64,000 nt of DNA from Hymenobacter aerilatus (GCF_022921095.1 NZ_CP095053.1:724501-788500), one strand, 5' to 3'. Positions 1-8,738 are shown, counted from the first letter of the stretch. Numbers and translations: made by a program. Notes: a model not told the origin generated them from the letters alone.

Positions 1-217
1 CCATTCCCTTCGGAATGTCCACAATTGCGGCCAGCGGATTGACCGGCGTAGACGGCACGTGGTGGTAGGAGCCCGGCACCACTACCTCCCTACCCGTAGC
101 GGGGTCGGGCAGCCGGTCGAATACACCGGCCGGCAGTAGGTAGCTTAGTAGCAGAGCCAATAAAATAAAGCCAAGCAGCAGCACCAACGGATGCGGAAAA
201 CGGAGGTTTTTTTTCAT
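1..217 (-). CDS. YfcC family transporter, N-terminal part (runs off the window)
   Basis: Only the first 72 codons are present; the rest lies before base 1. The start ATG is read on the minus strand at 217-215. The protein opens MKKNLRFPHPLVLLLGF with a hydrophobic helix at about residues 8-28, then a PAG-FDR segment and a PATGREVVVPGSYHHV stretch. This pattern of one helix followed by a short periplasmic 'PATG..VVPGSYH' region is typical of YfcC-like carriers (C4-dicarboxylate/basic amino acid carrier superfamily). It should be an inner-membrane secondary transporter. The substrate cannot be told from this fragment. It is divergent from the small gene at 404, with 186 bp between them. Confidence 0.75.
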   Translation of the reverse strand, partial: MKKNLRFPHPLVLLLGFILLALLLSYLLPAGVFDRLPDPATGREVVVPGSYHHVPSTPVNPLAAIVDIPKGM

Positions 218-403
218 GCCTGATGGCAACAAGGATGAAGTAAATAACAGAAAATCAACTGATAAGCGTCGGGGCAAAAAGCTGTTTCTTTACAGGAAAT
301 CAACTTCGCCGCTTTACAGAGGACATACAGCAAGGTCGGCACCCGGCGTTGAGTGGGAACCTGCCGTGGTAGTACCGTAGTTGCTGCTGTCATCGTCCTG
401 CTT

Positions 404-646
404 ATGCAATTTACCGCTTTCAAGCTCCTGCCCCTTCCTCAACAAACTGCCTACCTGCTGCAGCATGGTCGCTTTTTGGCTATGCAGCAGCAGGATAGCT
501 TTGAGCTGCAACTATTTGCCTGCCACGATTTTTATGCGGAAATGTGGCGGGTGCAGGGAGAAGAACGGGTCCTGTTTATTCACATTTTCCAGAATCAGGA
601 CTGTCTTTTCCATTATCTGGAAAAAATCATACTGCCGAGCATATAA
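404..646 (+). CDS. Small hypothetical protein, 80 aa
   Basis: The ATG at 404 is preferred over in-frame upstream starts because the residues before it read as low-quality coding. The 80-residue product begins MQFTAFKLLPLPQQTAYLLQHG and contains FYAEMWRVQGEERVLFIHIF and a terminal LFHYLEKIILP. It has no signal peptide or membrane segment and alternates hydrophobic and charged residues like a small soluble alpha/beta domain. From memory, similar roughly 80-residue proteins of the form 'L.....F.ARR...L..V..FYVEV.Y......I..IR.F...L..YL..I.L' are common in Hymenobacter; that is recollection, not a search. The function is unknown. The next gene starts 51 bp downstream. Confidence 0.6.
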   Translation: MQFTAFKLLPLPQQTAYLLQHGRFLAMQQQDSFELQLFACHDFYAEMWRVQGEERVLFIHIFQNQDCLFHYLEKIILPSI

Positions 647-697
647 AATCCGGAACAACTTAGGTAGCTTTGCTCATAAGGAAAACGAAAGGGTGCT

Positions 698-1384
698 ATG
701 TCGACTATCAACGAAGCAGAATACTGGAAAACGCGAAAGCAGGTGCGCGAGGATATTCTGTCCATTCGCAACGAATTACTGGATATAGTAGCCAGAAAGA
801 GCGTTATCGAGCGTCGGCTGGAGCAGATGCAAAACGAGCTGGCGGTGCTCAACAGCGCCCTGCTCAACGAGGCGTACTACCTGCGTTTGGGCTACGCCGA
901 TTACGCTCTGGACGCCCCCAATATCTACGATACGCCCCTGATTGTGCACGCCGTACCGGTGCCATTTGGTTCATATCGGGACGTGAGCCTGGAGGGAGAA
1001 CAGCCGGTTCAACTATTCGGCCATGAGCGTACCGTAGAAGGTTTTCAGCGCGTGGCCATGCCCGAAACCGTGCCCGAACTAGCCCACCACACCGGCCGCT
1101 ACATCACCGATGCCCTCGGTAAAGTGCGCTACCTGCTCGACGACCGGGTGCTGGCGGCCCTGCTGCAACTGGATCCAGAGGCATTCCGCCGTATCACCCG
1201 CAAAGATGCTGAAGGGCAAATTCTGATTCAGGGTGAGTTCGGAATAGTACCATCTTACCAGGAGGTAGCACCCGGCCGCATCTACGTAGACGAAGCGGAG
1301 TACTACGGCGCCCTGGCCCGCTACTACACCGACATGTCGAAGCTGGCTGGCCTAAAGGGGCGCGAGCAACACACCGCCGCTTAG
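698..1384 (+). CDS. Hypothetical protein with N-terminal coiled coil, 228 aa
   Basis: I do not recognise this protein. Residues about 5-60 are rich in K, R, E and L with heptad-like spacing (VREDILSIRNELLDIVARKS, IERRLEQMQNELAVLNSALL), which suggests a coiled coil or helical hairpin. The remainder is Tyr-rich and acidic, with no transmembrane segment or signal peptide. Base composition is like the flanking housekeeping DNA, so it does not look recently acquired. A TAGCTTTG element at 665-672 could be a -7 box, but no convincing -33 TTTG precedes it. A strong terminator follows at 1441-1476. Confidence 0.6.
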   Translation: MSTINEAEYWKTRKQVREDILSIRNELLDIVARKSVIERRLEQMQNELAVLNSALLNEAYYLRLGYADYALDAPNIYDTPLIVHAVPVPFGSYRDVSLEGEQPVQLFGHERTVEGFQRVAMPETVPELAHHTGRYITDALGKVRYLLDDRVLAALLQLDPEAFRRITRKDAEGQILIQGEFGIVPSYQEVAPGRIYVDEAEYYGALARYYTDMSKLAGLKGREQHTAA

Positions 1385-1440
1385 GCACCTGGGACCGGAC
1401 TGGTTTCTGCATCACTCCGCTGGCTAGAACAATTATAGCA

Positions 1441-1476
1441 AACGCCCTCTGCCGCGCAGGTCTGGAGGGCGTTTTT
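1441..1476 (+). terminator. Rho-independent terminator after the coiled-coil gene
   Basis: The arms AACGCCCTC (1441-1449) and GAGGGCGTT (1465-1473) pair perfectly, leaving a 15-nt loop, and are followed by a T run. It closes the 404-1384 transcript 57 bp past the stop codon. Confidence 0.75.
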
Positions 1477-1535
1477 GCGTTATCTTCCGGCTCTGATGCC
1501 AGCGGCATCTCAACCGGCCTACATCAGCCGCTACT

Positions 1536-3074
1536 ATGCCAAAACGCTTTGTTCCGCTGCTGTTTGCGCTACTGAAATTTGCAGCGGGTTTTCTGCTGGG
1601 CAGCCCCGCCTACGACTTGCACCGCGACGAGTACCTCTACCTCGACCACGGCCGCCACCTGGCTTGGGGCTACTTGGAGGTGCCGCCCTTGCTAGCGGCC
1701 CAGGCCTGGCTGACGCACGCGCTAGGCGGTGGCTATTTCTGGGTGAAGTTCTGGCCCTTTCTATGGGGCGCCCTCACGGTGTACCTGGTGTGCCGGCTGG
1801 CGCAGCGGCTCGGGGGCGGCTGGTTTGCGGCGGCACTGGCCGGCAGTTGCTACCTGGCCACAGCCTACACCCGCCTGAACTTCCTGTTTCAGCCCAACTC
1901 GTTTGAGGTGGTGGCATTTACGGCCTGCCTCTACTGGCTGGTGGTGTATTGGCAACCCGAGCGCTCACAGTATTTGTACTACGTGGGGGTAGGGGTAGGG
2001 CTGAGCTTGCTGAACAAGTACACCACGTTCTTCTTTGTAGCGGCGCTGGTGGGCGCGTTGCTCCTCACGCCACAACGCCGCCTGCTTCTTAACCGGCACG
2101 CGTGGGCGGCAGCCGGGGTAGCACTGCTGTTGTGGCTGCCCAATCTGCTCTGGCAGCTACGCCACGGCATTCCATTTCTGCATCACATGCGCGAGCTGCA
2201 CGACACCCAACTGGTGCACATGTCGGCCGCCGATTTCTGGAAAGAGCAGTTGGTGATGTGCCTGCCCGCCTTGTGGGTGTGGGTGCCGGGGCTGCTGGCG
2301 CTGCTGCTGTACCCGCCGTTTCGGCCCTACCGCGCTGTGGGGCTCACCAGTGTGTTGGGCTTGCTACTGCTCACGGTGCTACACGGCAAGGGCTACTACG
2401 CACTGGGCTACTACCCGGTGCTGTTCGGCTTCGGGGCGGTGCTGTGGGCGCGGTGGCTGGCGCGGTTTCGCTACCACCGTTACGTGCAGCCGGTGCTGGT
2501 GGCACTACCGGTGCTAATTACGCTGCCCGTACTGCCACTGCTGTATCCACTCTACGCGCCTGCTCCAATGCAGGCCATCAGTGCCCGGTACAGCGGCCTG
2601 GGCGTGACGCGCTGGGAAGACGGCCGCCAGCACGCCCTACCCCAAGACTACGCCGATATGCTGGGCTGGCGCGAGCTAGCCGATAAAACCTGGCAAGCCT
2701 ACCAAGCCTTGCCCGCCGCTACGCGCGCCCGCACGCTCATCAAATGCAGCAACTATGGCCAGGCCGGCGCTATCAATTACTACAACCGGCACCGCAACAT
2801 GCCGCCGGCGCAGAGCTTCAATGGCAGCTACCTGTTTTGGTTTCCGCAGCAGTTGCAGGGCTATCAATACATCATCAATATCGACGACGAGCCCGACGAC
2901 CTGACGGCGTATTTCACCAGTTACCAGCGCGTGGCGGCCGTGCAGAATCCATATGCCCGCGAGCAGGGTACCGCTATTATGGTAGGTGCTGACCCTACCC
3001 CAGTCTTGCTGACGCGGGTGAGGCAGGAGCATCAAGCGGCACTCGAAGTCTGGGAAGGTGCTACGGTCAAATAA
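1536..3074 (+). CDS. Polytopic membrane glycosyltransferase (GT39/GT83, ArnT/PMT-like)
   Basis: This 512-residue integral membrane protein has about ten or more hydrophobic helices and a C-terminal soluble region of roughly 150 residues. Just after the first helix is the acidic HRDE motif (D31-E32), followed by a loop with HLAWGYLEVPPL. This is the layout of GT-C fold lipid-linked sugar transferases such as ArnT and protein O-mannosyltransferases, in which the first-loop acidic residues are catalytic. It probably moves a sugar from a polyprenyl carrier onto a lipid or glycan on the outer face of the inner membrane. Acceptor and donor cannot be assigned. It stands alone between a terminator and the ilv promoter region. 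Confidence 0.75.
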   Translation: MPKRFVPLLFALLKFAAGFLLGSPAYDLHRDEYLYLDHGRHLAWGYLEVPPLLAAQAWLTHALGGGYFWVKFWPFLWGALTVYLVCRLAQRLGGGWFAAALAGSCYLATAYTRLNFLFQPNSFEVVAFTACLYWLVVYWQPERSQYLYYVGVGVGLSLLNKYTTFFFVAALVGALLLTPQRRLLLNRHAWAAAGVALLLWLPNLLWQLRHGIPFLHHMRELHDTQLVHMSAADFWKEQLVMCLPALWVWVPGLLALLLYPPFRPYRAVGLTSVLGLLLLTVLHGKGYYALGYYPVLFGFGAVLWARWLARFRYHRYVQPVLVALPVLITLPVLPLLYPLYAPAPMQAISARYSGLGVTRWEDGRQHALPQDYADMLGWRELADKTWQAYQALPAATRARTLIKCSNYGQAGAINYYNRHRNMPPAQSFNGSYLFWFPQQLQGYQYIINIDDEPDDLTAYFTSYQRVAAVQNPYAREQGTAIMVGADPTPVLLTRVRQEHQAALEVWEGATVK

Positions 3075-3237
3075 GGAAGTAGCCAACGGTGCGGGTAGCA
3101 GGTGGTTTTTGATAAAAAAGCAAACTTGTTTTAGCCTTTAGACATTGTATTTTACTTATTTGTTATTGATTGAAAGTCAAATGAATAGCTTTTTTATTCT
3201 CTGATTTAGAAATAGTAGCGCTCTACCCGTTCTGCTT
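3075..3237. other. AT-rich gap before the ilv promoter
   Basis: This stretch follows the glycosyltransferase stop. It is AT-rich (long T and A runs around 3105-3200) and holds no credible gene. No clear hairpin terminator was found in it. Confidence 0.5.
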
Positions 3238-3267
3238 TTTGGGTGGCAGGGAGGTCTGCTAGTTTTG
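3238..3267 (+). promoter_or_regulatory. Bacteroidetes-type promoter of the ilv operon
   Basis: A -33 TTTG (3238-3241) and a perfect -7 TAnnTTTG, here TAGTTTTG (3260-3267), are separated by 18 bp, as expected for the primary sigma factor of Bacteroidetes. The predicted start lies near 3274, about 68 nt before the leader peptide and about 205 nt before ilvE. Confidence 0.75.
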
Positions 3268-3341
3268 GTATAATGAAGGACGGCAACTAGCCTGCTGGCT
3301 TTGCTCCAACGCTTTCACCATTCTCATCATCTGCCCTTGTT

Positions 3342-3386
3342 ATGCGCGTTGTCCTGGTCATTATTCACAGCCTGTGGGGCTACTAG
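3342..3386 (+). CDS. ilv leader peptide (attenuator), 14 aa
   Basis: This short frame encodes MRVVLVIIHSLWGY and then TAG. Seven of its 14 residues are Val, Leu or Ile (residues 3-8 and 11), the end products of the operon that follows. It lies about 68 nt downstream of the predicted transcription start and about 90 nt upstream of ilvE. Its last codons (3374-3381) contain the antiterminator strand. This is the layout of ribosome-stalling leader peptides of amino acid operons: stalling at scarce Val/Leu/Ile codons would free 3374-3381 to form the antiterminator, while completing translation to 3386 would mask it. Nothing in the sequence suggests the peptide has a role of its own. Confidence 0.8.
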   Translation: MRVVLVIIHSLWGY

Positions 3387-3447
3387 GAACCGCTACTTAT
3401 TGCTGCGCATAAGAAGCCTTTCTAAGCCCCGCTCAGAAGGGCTTTTT
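3374..3447 (+). promoter_or_regulatory. Attenuator: antiterminator and terminator hairpins upstream of ilvE
   Basis: The terminator stem is AAGCCC (3424-3429) with GGGCTT (3439-3444), followed by further T residues. The alternative stem is GTGGGGCT (3374-3381), inside the end of the leader peptide, with AGCCCCGC (3425-3432): 8 bp including one G-U pair. The two stems share 3425-3429 and exclude each other. A weak AGCC/GGCT hairpin (3369-3372 with 3378-3381) could act as the protector. All pairings are read directly; the mechanism is inferred. Confidence 0.78.
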
Positions 3448-3478
3448 GTTGACGAGCTTTCTTACCTGACACCTACCT

Positions 3479-4390
3479 ATGTACTTCACCGCCGACACCG
3501 TTGTTTTTCTGGATGGCCAGTTTATCCCGGCCACGCAGGCGCAGTGCAGTCTTTATGTGCCGAGCCTGCACTACGGCCACGCCGTATTTGAGGGCATTCG
3601 GGCCTACCAAACGGCCAACGGGCCACGTGTTTTCAAGGCCAAAGAGCACTACGAGCGCCTGCAGTATTCCTGCCGCGCTATTCACATGCCGCTGGCCTAC
3701 TCGGTAGAGGAGCTGACAGCCCTTACCTACGAACTGCTCGAAAAAAACAACCTCACCAACGCCTACATCCGGCCGCTGGTGTACGCCGCCGAGCCTAGCA
3801 TGGGCATCAAAACGCCTGCTACCAGCAGCCTGTTTTTAGCGGCTTGGGAGTGGGACAAGTACCTCGGCGACCAGCTGATGCGCCTCACCATCTCGCCCTA
3901 TGAGCGGCCCAACCCCAAGGCCGTGCCCATTGAGGCCAAGGTGAGCGGGCACTATGCCAACTCCATCATTGCCAGCCACGAAGCCAAGAGCCGCGGCTAC
4001 GACGAAGCTCTGCTGCTCGATATGAACGGCTACGTGGCCGAGGGGCCCGGCTCCAACTTTTTCTATGAGTGGGACGGCGCCCTTTACACTGCCCCGGCCG
4101 GCAACATCCTGCAAGGCATCACCCGCAACACCATCATCGGGTTGGCGCGCGACATGGGTATTCCGGTGTTCGAGGAGTTCTTCACACCCGAAACCCTGCA
4201 TCACGCTACTGGCGCCTTCCTCACCGGCACCGCCGCCGAGGTAGTGGGCGTGGCTTCCATCGACGACCACGTGTTCGAAACGCCTTACGAGGAAACAATT
4301 GGCGCCAAGCTGGCCGCTGCCTATGCAGCTCTGGTGCGCGAGAAGGTAGGGGCGCGTACTACACACCCAGTTGCCGAACGCTCTGCCTAA
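3479..4390 (+). CDS. ilvE: Branched-chain amino acid aminotransferase
   Basis: A PLP-dependent fold-type IV aminotransferase of 303 residues. It interconverts Val, Leu and Ile with their 2-oxo acids using glutamate/2-oxoglutarate, in the cytoplasm. Visible family features are FEGIRAY (about 37-43), [13 protein letters not shown], the PLP lysine K154 in [31 protein letters not shown] and the terminal [13 protein letters not shown]. Length and start ([19 protein letters not shown]) match the family. It is the first structural gene of the operon, directly behind the attenuator, so its expression should respond to charged Val/Leu/Ile tRNA. ilvD starts 50 bp downstream. Confidence 0.95.
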   Translation: MYFTADTVVFLDGQFIPATQAQCSLYVPSLHYGHAVFEGIRAYQTANGPRVFKAKEHYERLQYSCRAIHMPLAYSVEELTALTYELLEKNNLTNAYIRPLVYAAEPSMGIKTPATSSLFLAAWEWDKYLGDQLMRLTISPYERPNPKAVPIEAKVSGHYANSIIASHEAKSRGYDEALLLDMNGYVAEGPGSNFFYEWDGALYTAPAGNILQGITRNTIIGLARDMGIPVFEEFFTPETLHHATGAFLTGTAAEVVGVASIDDHVFETPYEETIGAKLAAAYAALVREKVGARTTHPVAERSA

Positions 4391-4440
4391 TACATTCTAC
4401 CAACGACAAAAGGACGCATGCAGCGCCCCTACACAACCGC

Positions 4441-6195
4441 ATGATTCTCAATAAATACAGCCGCATCTACACTCAAGACGACAGCTTGCCGGCCTCCCAG
4501 GCCATGCTCATCGGCTCGGGCCTCTCGGATGCGGATTTGCGCAAACCGTTTGTGGGCATTTGCTCCACGGGTTTCGAAGGCAATACCTGCAACATGCACC
4601 TCAACGGCCTGGCCGACGAGGTGAAGCGTGGCGTAGCGGCGCAAGGGCTGGTAGGGTTGCGCTTCAACACTATTGGGGTAAGCGACGGCATCACGAACGG
4701 CAACGCTGGTATGCGCTTTTCTCTGGTTTCCAGAGAGATTATTGCCGATTCGATTGAAGCGATGGCGGGCGCACACTACTATGATGCGCTGGCAACAGTG
4801 GTAGGTTGCGACAAGAACATGCCCGGCGCGCTGATTGCCATGGCGCGGCTTAACCGGCCCTCGCTGATGGTGTACGGTGGTACTATCCGGGGCGGCGAGT
4901 TCAAGGGGCAGCAGCTCAACATTGTGTCGTGCTTCGAGGCGTATGGCAAGAAGGTAAACGGACAGATTTCGGACGAGGACTACCGCGGCATTATCCACAA
5001 CGCCTGCCCCGGTCCCGGTGCGTGCGGCGGTATGTACACAGCTAATACTATGGCGGCGGCCATCGAAACGCTGGGCATGTCGGTTCCGGCATCATCGTCC
5101 CTACCCGCCGATAGCGCGGCCAAAACCCAGGAGTGCCTCGACACGGGCGCCTACCTGCGCCGCCTGTTGGAGCTAGACCTCAAACCCCGCGACATTCTGA
5201 CGCGCGAAGCGTTTGAGAATGCGCTGGTGGTGGTGACGGTGCTGGGCGGCTCCACTAACGCTGTGCTGCACCTCATTGCCATTGCTCACGCCGCGGGCGT
5301 GCACCTTACCATGGAGGACTTCCAGGCCGTGAGCAACCGCGTACCGGTGCTGGCCGACCTCAAGCCCAGCGGCAAGTACCTGATGGAAGACCTATCGAAA
5401 ATCGGAGGGGTGCCCGCCGTGCAGCGCACCCTGCTCGACCACGGCCTACTCAACGGCGACCTGATGACCGTGACCGGCCGCACCCTAGCCGAAAACCTGG
5501 CTGATGTGCAGCCCCTCGGCGCCGAGCAAGACCTGTTGCGTCCGCTCAGCAACCCCATCAAAGCCGACGGCCATATCCAGATGCTGTATGGCAACCTGGC
5601 TACCAAGGGTAGCGTGGCCAAAATCAGTGGTAAAGAAGGGCTGCGGTTTGAAGGTCCGGCCATTGTGTTCAACTCGGAAGAAGAACTGAACCAGGGCATC
5701 ACCGAACACAAAATCAAAGCTGGTCAGGTGGTCGTGATTCGCTATGTAGGGCCGAAAGGCGGCCCCGGCATGCCGGAAATGCTGAAGCCTACCTCCGCCA
5801 TCATGGGCGCCGGCTTGGGCGACAAAGTGGCGCTGATTACGGACGGCCGCTTCTCGGGTGGCACGCACGGCTTCGTCATCGGTCACGTGTGCCCCGAAGC
5901 CTACGACGGCGGCGGCCTGGCCCTGGTGCAAGACGGCGACTGGATCGTCCTCGATGCCACCAAAAACACCATCAACGTGCAGCTTTCCGACGAAGATCTG
6001 GCCCAACGCCGCGCCGCCTGGCAGCGCCCTCCGCTGCCCGTACGCCAGGGGGTGCTACTGAAGTACATCCGCACCGTGAGCGACGCCAGCCACGGCTGTA
6101 TCACCGATTTATTCGAAGAAGACCAGACGGGAGCACCTTATCCCCCGGCCCCCTCTGTTCAGGAAAGGGGGAACCTAACGACTTCCAACGCCTGA
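4441..6195 (+). CDS. ilvD: Dihydroxy-acid dehydratase
   Basis: IlvD dehydrates 2,3-dihydroxy-isovalerate and 2,3-dihydroxy-3-methylvalerate to the 2-oxo acids of the Val/Leu and Ile pathways. The start ATG at 4441 ([15 protein letters not shown]) gives 584 residues; the frame is open further upstream, but that part overlaps ilvE. The three iron-sulfur cysteines are visible: C50 in GNTCNMHL, C123 in GCDKNMPGA and C195 in [35 protein letters not shown] and a C-terminal [13 protein letters not shown] are also typical. Odd point: the last roughly 20 codons (from [13 protein letters not shown]) are supplied by the left arm of a dispersed palindromic repeat (6133-6277), so the C-terminus is extended beyond the usual end. 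Confidence 0.95.
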   Translation: MILNKYSRIYTQDDSLPASQAMLIGSGLSDADLRKPFVGICSTGFEGNTCNMHLNGLADEVKRGVAAQGLVGLRFNTIGVSDGITNGNAGMRFSLVSREIIADSIEAMAGAHYYDALATVVGCDKNMPGALIAMARLNRPSLMVYGGTIRGGEFKGQQLNIVSCFEAYGKKVNGQISDEDYRGIIHNACPGPGACGGMYTANTMAAAIETLGMSVPASSSLPADSAAKTQECLDTGAYLRRLLELDLKPRDILTREAFENALVVVTVLGGSTNAVLHLIAIAHAAGVHLTMEDFQAVSNRVPVLADLKPSGKYLMEDLSKIGGVPAVQRTLLDHGLLNGDLMTVTGRTLAENLADVQPLGAEQDLLRPLSNPIKADGHIQMLYGNLATKGSVAKISGKEGLRFEGPAIVFNSEEELNQGITEHKIKAGQVVVIRYVGPKGGPGMPEMLKPTSAIMGAGLGDKVALITDGRFSGGTHGFVIGHVCPEAYDGGGLALVQDGDWIVLDATKNTINVQLSDEDLAQRRAAWQRPPLPVRQGVLLKYIRTVSDASHGCITDLFEEDQTGAPYPPAPSVQERGNLTTSNA

Positions 6196-6277
6196 TTGCA
6201 ATTACTCTGTAAGTAATGTCTATCCATGCCGCCTCGGCTTCCCCTCCACGAGGAGAGGGGGCCAAGGGGTGAGGTGC
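6133..6277. repeat. GC-rich paired palindrome, family A, copy 1 (overlaps the ilvD 3' end)
   Basis: The left arm begins GCACCTTATCCCCCGGCCCC and the right arm ends GGGGCCAAGGGGTGAGGTGC, an imperfect inverted pair about 145 bp long. Each arm contains its own small hairpin (CCCCTC/GAGGGG type). The arms match four other copies, at 16504, 28155, 31016 and 60777. The left arm is translated as the tail of IlvD. Confidence 0.75.
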
Positions 6278-6296
6278 CCGCCAGAACGATACGACT

Positions 6297-8033
6297 ATGC
6301 AAACCCAACCCGCAACCGCTCCCGCTACCATCGCCCCCGAAACCACGCCTACCTCTGGCGCGGTAGCCACGCTGCAAGCCTTGATAGCCGAGGGCGTGGA
6401 CACGATTTTCGGCTACCCCGGCGGCGCTATCATCCCTATTTACGACGCGCTTTACGACTTTAAGGAGCAGCTGCACCACGTGCTGGTGCGCCACGAACAG
6501 GGCGGCATCCATGCGGCCCAGGGCTACGCGCGGTCGTCGGGTAGGGTAGGGGTGGTGTTTGCCACTAGCGGCCCTGGTGCTACTAATTTGGTAACAGGAT
6601 TGGCTGACGCCCAGATTGATAGCACGCCGTTGGTGTGCATCACGGGGCAGGTGTTTGCCAGCTTGTTGGGGACTGATGCGTTTCAGGAAACCGATATCAT
6701 CAATATCACGACGCCCGTTACGAAGTGGAACTACCAGATAACGGACGCCACCGAAATTCCGGAGGTGCTGGCTAAGGCGTTCTACATTGCCCGCAGCGGC
6801 CGGCCCGGCCCGGTGCTCATCGATATTACCAAGAACGCCCAGATTCAACGGTTCGATTTTACAGGCTATACGCCGTGCCAGCACATTCGCAGCTACCGGC
6901 CCAAGCCCATCGTGCGCAACGAATACGTGGAGCAAGCGGCCGCGCTGATTAATCAGGCCAAAAAGCCCTTTATCATTTGGGGGCAGGGCGTGATGCTGGG
7001 CGGGGCCGAGCAGGAATTCAAAACGTTTGTGGAGAAAAGCGGCATTCCGGCCGCCTGGACCATCCTGGGTGTAGACGCCCTACCCACCGACCACCCGCTG
7101 AACGTGGGCATGCTGGGCATGCACGGCAACTACGGCCCCAACGTCCTCACCAACGAGTGCGACGTGCTGATTGCCATTGGGATGCGCTTCGATGACCGCG
7201 TGACCGGTCGCCTCGACAAGTATGCCAAGCAGGCCCAGATCATCCACCTCGACATCGACCCCACAGAAATTGGCAAAAACGTGCCCACGGCCGTGCCGGT
7301 GTGGGGCGACTGTAAGGAAACCCTACCCTTGCTCACGGCCCTGATAGAAGAGAAGCAGCACACGGCCTGGCGCCAGCACTTCGATGAGTTCCGGGACCAG
7401 GAGGTGGCGGCTGTTATTCAGAACGAGCTGTTCCCTACCTCCGAGGAGCTGACGATGGGCGAGGTAATTCAGCAGTTGAACGAGCTGACCAACGGCGACG
7501 CCATTATAGTAACCGACGTGGGCCAGCACCAGATGGTGGCCTGCCGCTACACCAAGTTCAACCAGAGCCGCAGCAACATCACCTCGGGCGGCCTGGGCAC
7601 TATGGGCTTCTCCTTACCCGCTGCCATAGGGGCCAAGTTTGGGGCTCCCGACCGCACGGTGGTGGCTGTGATTGGCGACGGCGGCGTGCAGATGACGATT
7701 CAGGAACTGGGTACGATTATGCAAACCGGCGTCAACGTCAAGATCCTGATTCTCAACAACCAGTTTCTGGGTATGGTACGGCAGTGGCAGGAGCTGTTCA
7801 ACGACCGTCGCTACTCCTTCGTGGATATTGCTAGCCCTGACTACGTGCAGGTAGCCAAGGGGTACTACATTGAAGGTCAGCGCGTTTCGGAGCGCGCAAA
7901 CCTGCGCAACGCCCTGCGCACCATGCTGGAGCACGACGGCTCCTATCTGCTGGAGGTGATGGTTACGAAAGAGAACAACATTTTCCCGATGGTGCCACAG
8001 GGCTGCAGCGTGGCGGAAATCCGGTTAAAATAA
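6297..8033 (+). CDS. ilvB: Acetolactate synthase, large (catalytic) subunit
   Basis: A 578-residue thiamine diphosphate enzyme that condenses pyruvate with pyruvate or 2-oxobutyrate, the first common step of Val/Leu and Ile synthesis. N-terminal PYR domain: DTIFGYPGGAIIPIYDAL and the catalytic glutamate E67 in VRHEQGG. The central domain carries the FAD-binding region, and the C-terminal PP domain has the ThDP/Mg motif GDGG from residue 460, followed by ILILNNQFLGMVRQWQELF. Full length. The first about 20 residues (TQPATAPATIAPETTPTS) are a low-complexity Pro/Thr/Ala tail before the fold. The regulatory subunit ilvN follows after 80 bp that contain a short palindrome. Confidence 0.96.
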   Translation: MQTQPATAPATIAPETTPTSGAVATLQALIAEGVDTIFGYPGGAIIPIYDALYDFKEQLHHVLVRHEQGGIHAAQGYARSSGRVGVVFATSGPGATNLVTGLADAQIDSTPLVCITGQVFASLLGTDAFQETDIINITTPVTKWNYQITDATEIPEVLAKAFYIARSGRPGPVLIDITKNAQIQRFDFTGYTPCQHIRSYRPKPIVRNEYVEQAAALINQAKKPFIIWGQGVMLGGAEQEFKTFVEKSGIPAAWTILGVDALPTDHPLNVGMLGMHGNYGPNVLTNECDVLIAIGMRFDDRVTGRLDKYAKQAQIIHLDIDPTEIGKNVPTAVPVWGDCKETLPLLTALIEEKQHTAWRQHFDEFRDQEVAAVIQNELFPTSEELTMGEVIQQLNELTNGDAIIVTDVGQHQMVACRYTKFNQSRSNITSGGLGTMGFSLPAAIGAKFGAPDRTVVAVIGDGGVQMTIQELGTIMQTGVNVKILILNNQFLGMVRQWQELFNDRRYSFVDIASPDYVQVAKGYYIEGQRVSERANLRNALRTMLEHDGSYLLEVMVTKENNIFPMVPQGCSVAEIRLK

Positions 8034-8041
8034 CTGCCGGC

Positions 8042-8075
8042 AACCCTTACAAGGGCTTCAAGCCCTGTCAGGGTT
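8042..8075. repeat. Short palindrome between ilvB and ilvN
   Basis: AACCCTTACAAGGGCT pairs with AGCCCTGTCAGGGTT around a three-base loop, with a few mismatches. It has no T run, so it is more likely a dispersed repeat or an RNA-processing hairpin than a strong terminator. Confidence 0.6.
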
Positions 8076-8113
8076 ATGGACAGGAAAGAATCAGACGCAT
8101 AATAACTCACCGC

Positions 8114-8704
8114 ATGGAGCGCCAGGAATACAACATCACGGCCTACACCGAAAACCAGATTGGCTTGCTCAACCGCATTGCTATCATCTTCTCGCGTCGT
8201 AAAATCAACATCGAGAGCCTAAATACCTCGCCTTCGGAGATTGACGGCATCCACCGCTTCAACATCGTGATTGTGGAAACGGAGGAGGTGGTGCGCAAGA
8301 TTGCGGGGCAGATCGAAAAGCAGGTGGAGGTACTGAAGGTGTACTACAACACCAACGAGGACGTGATTTGGCAGGAAATGGCCCTGTACAAAGTGCCTAC
8401 CGACGTTATTGCCGAAAAGGCCCTGGTAGAGCGTCTGCTGCGCGAAAACGGCGCCCGCGCCGTGGTGATTCGCAAGGATTACACGGTGTTTGAAACCACC
8501 GGCCACCGCGAAGAGACCGATAACCTCATCAAGGTTTTGCAGCCCTACGGCCTGATTGAATTTGTGCGTTCAGCCCGCATTGCCATCATCAAAGACAGCG
8601 AAGGATTCAATAAGAAGCTGCGCGAGTTTGAGCAGCGCGAGCCGGGCTCGGAGGTAGTCGAAAACGAATACCTGAACAGCCGGGAAAAGGTCTTCACGAT
8701 GTAG
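8114..8704 (+). CDS. ilvN: Acetolactate synthase, small (regulatory) subunit
   Basis: At 196 residues this is a long-form regulatory subunit. The N-terminal ACT domain (about 1-80) reads ITAYTENQIGLLNRIAIIFS and the IESLNTSPSEIDGIHRFNIV region expected for valine binding. A second C-terminal domain (about 85-165) contains IRENGARAVVIRKDYTVFE-like features and TGHREETDNLIKVLQPYGL. It stabilises IlvB and confers feedback inhibition by valine. The C-terminal about 30 residues are charged and probably disordered. The stop codon at 8702-8704 lies inside a small GTAGAGACACA palindrome. It is part of the ilv operon, between ilvB and ilvC. Confidence 0.93.
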   Translation: MERQEYNITAYTENQIGLLNRIAIIFSRRKINIESLNTSPSEIDGIHRFNIVIVETEEVVRKIAGQIEKQVEVLKVYYNTNEDVIWQEMALYKVPTDVIAEKALVERLLRENGARAVVIRKDYTVFETTGHREETDNLIKVLQPYGLIEFVRSARIAIIKDSEGFNKKLREFEQREPGSEVVENEYLNSREKVFTM

Positions 8705-8728
8705 AGACACACCATGTTGTGTTTCTAC
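8701..8728. repeat. GTAGAGACACA palindrome after ilvN
   Basis: GTAGAGACACA (8701-8711) faces TGTGTTTCTAC (8718-8728) with one mismatch and a six-base loop. It includes the ilvN stop codon. A degenerate relative, GAGATACAACATTTTGTGTCTC, lies near 21221-21242 upstream of the sialidase-like gene. Confidence 0.6.
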
Positions 8729-8738
8729 CCCATACATC

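Noticed and set aside
3269..3274. TATAAT as a sigma-70 style -10 box upstream of ilvE
   Set aside because: No -35 at proper spacing; the adjacent TAGTTTTG with TTTG 18 bp upstream fits the Bacteroidetes consensus far better.
4069..4440. N-terminal extension of IlvD by 124 codons
   Set aside because: It overlaps ilvE in another frame and reads as Arg/His-rich nonsense; the ATG at 4441 matches the family start.
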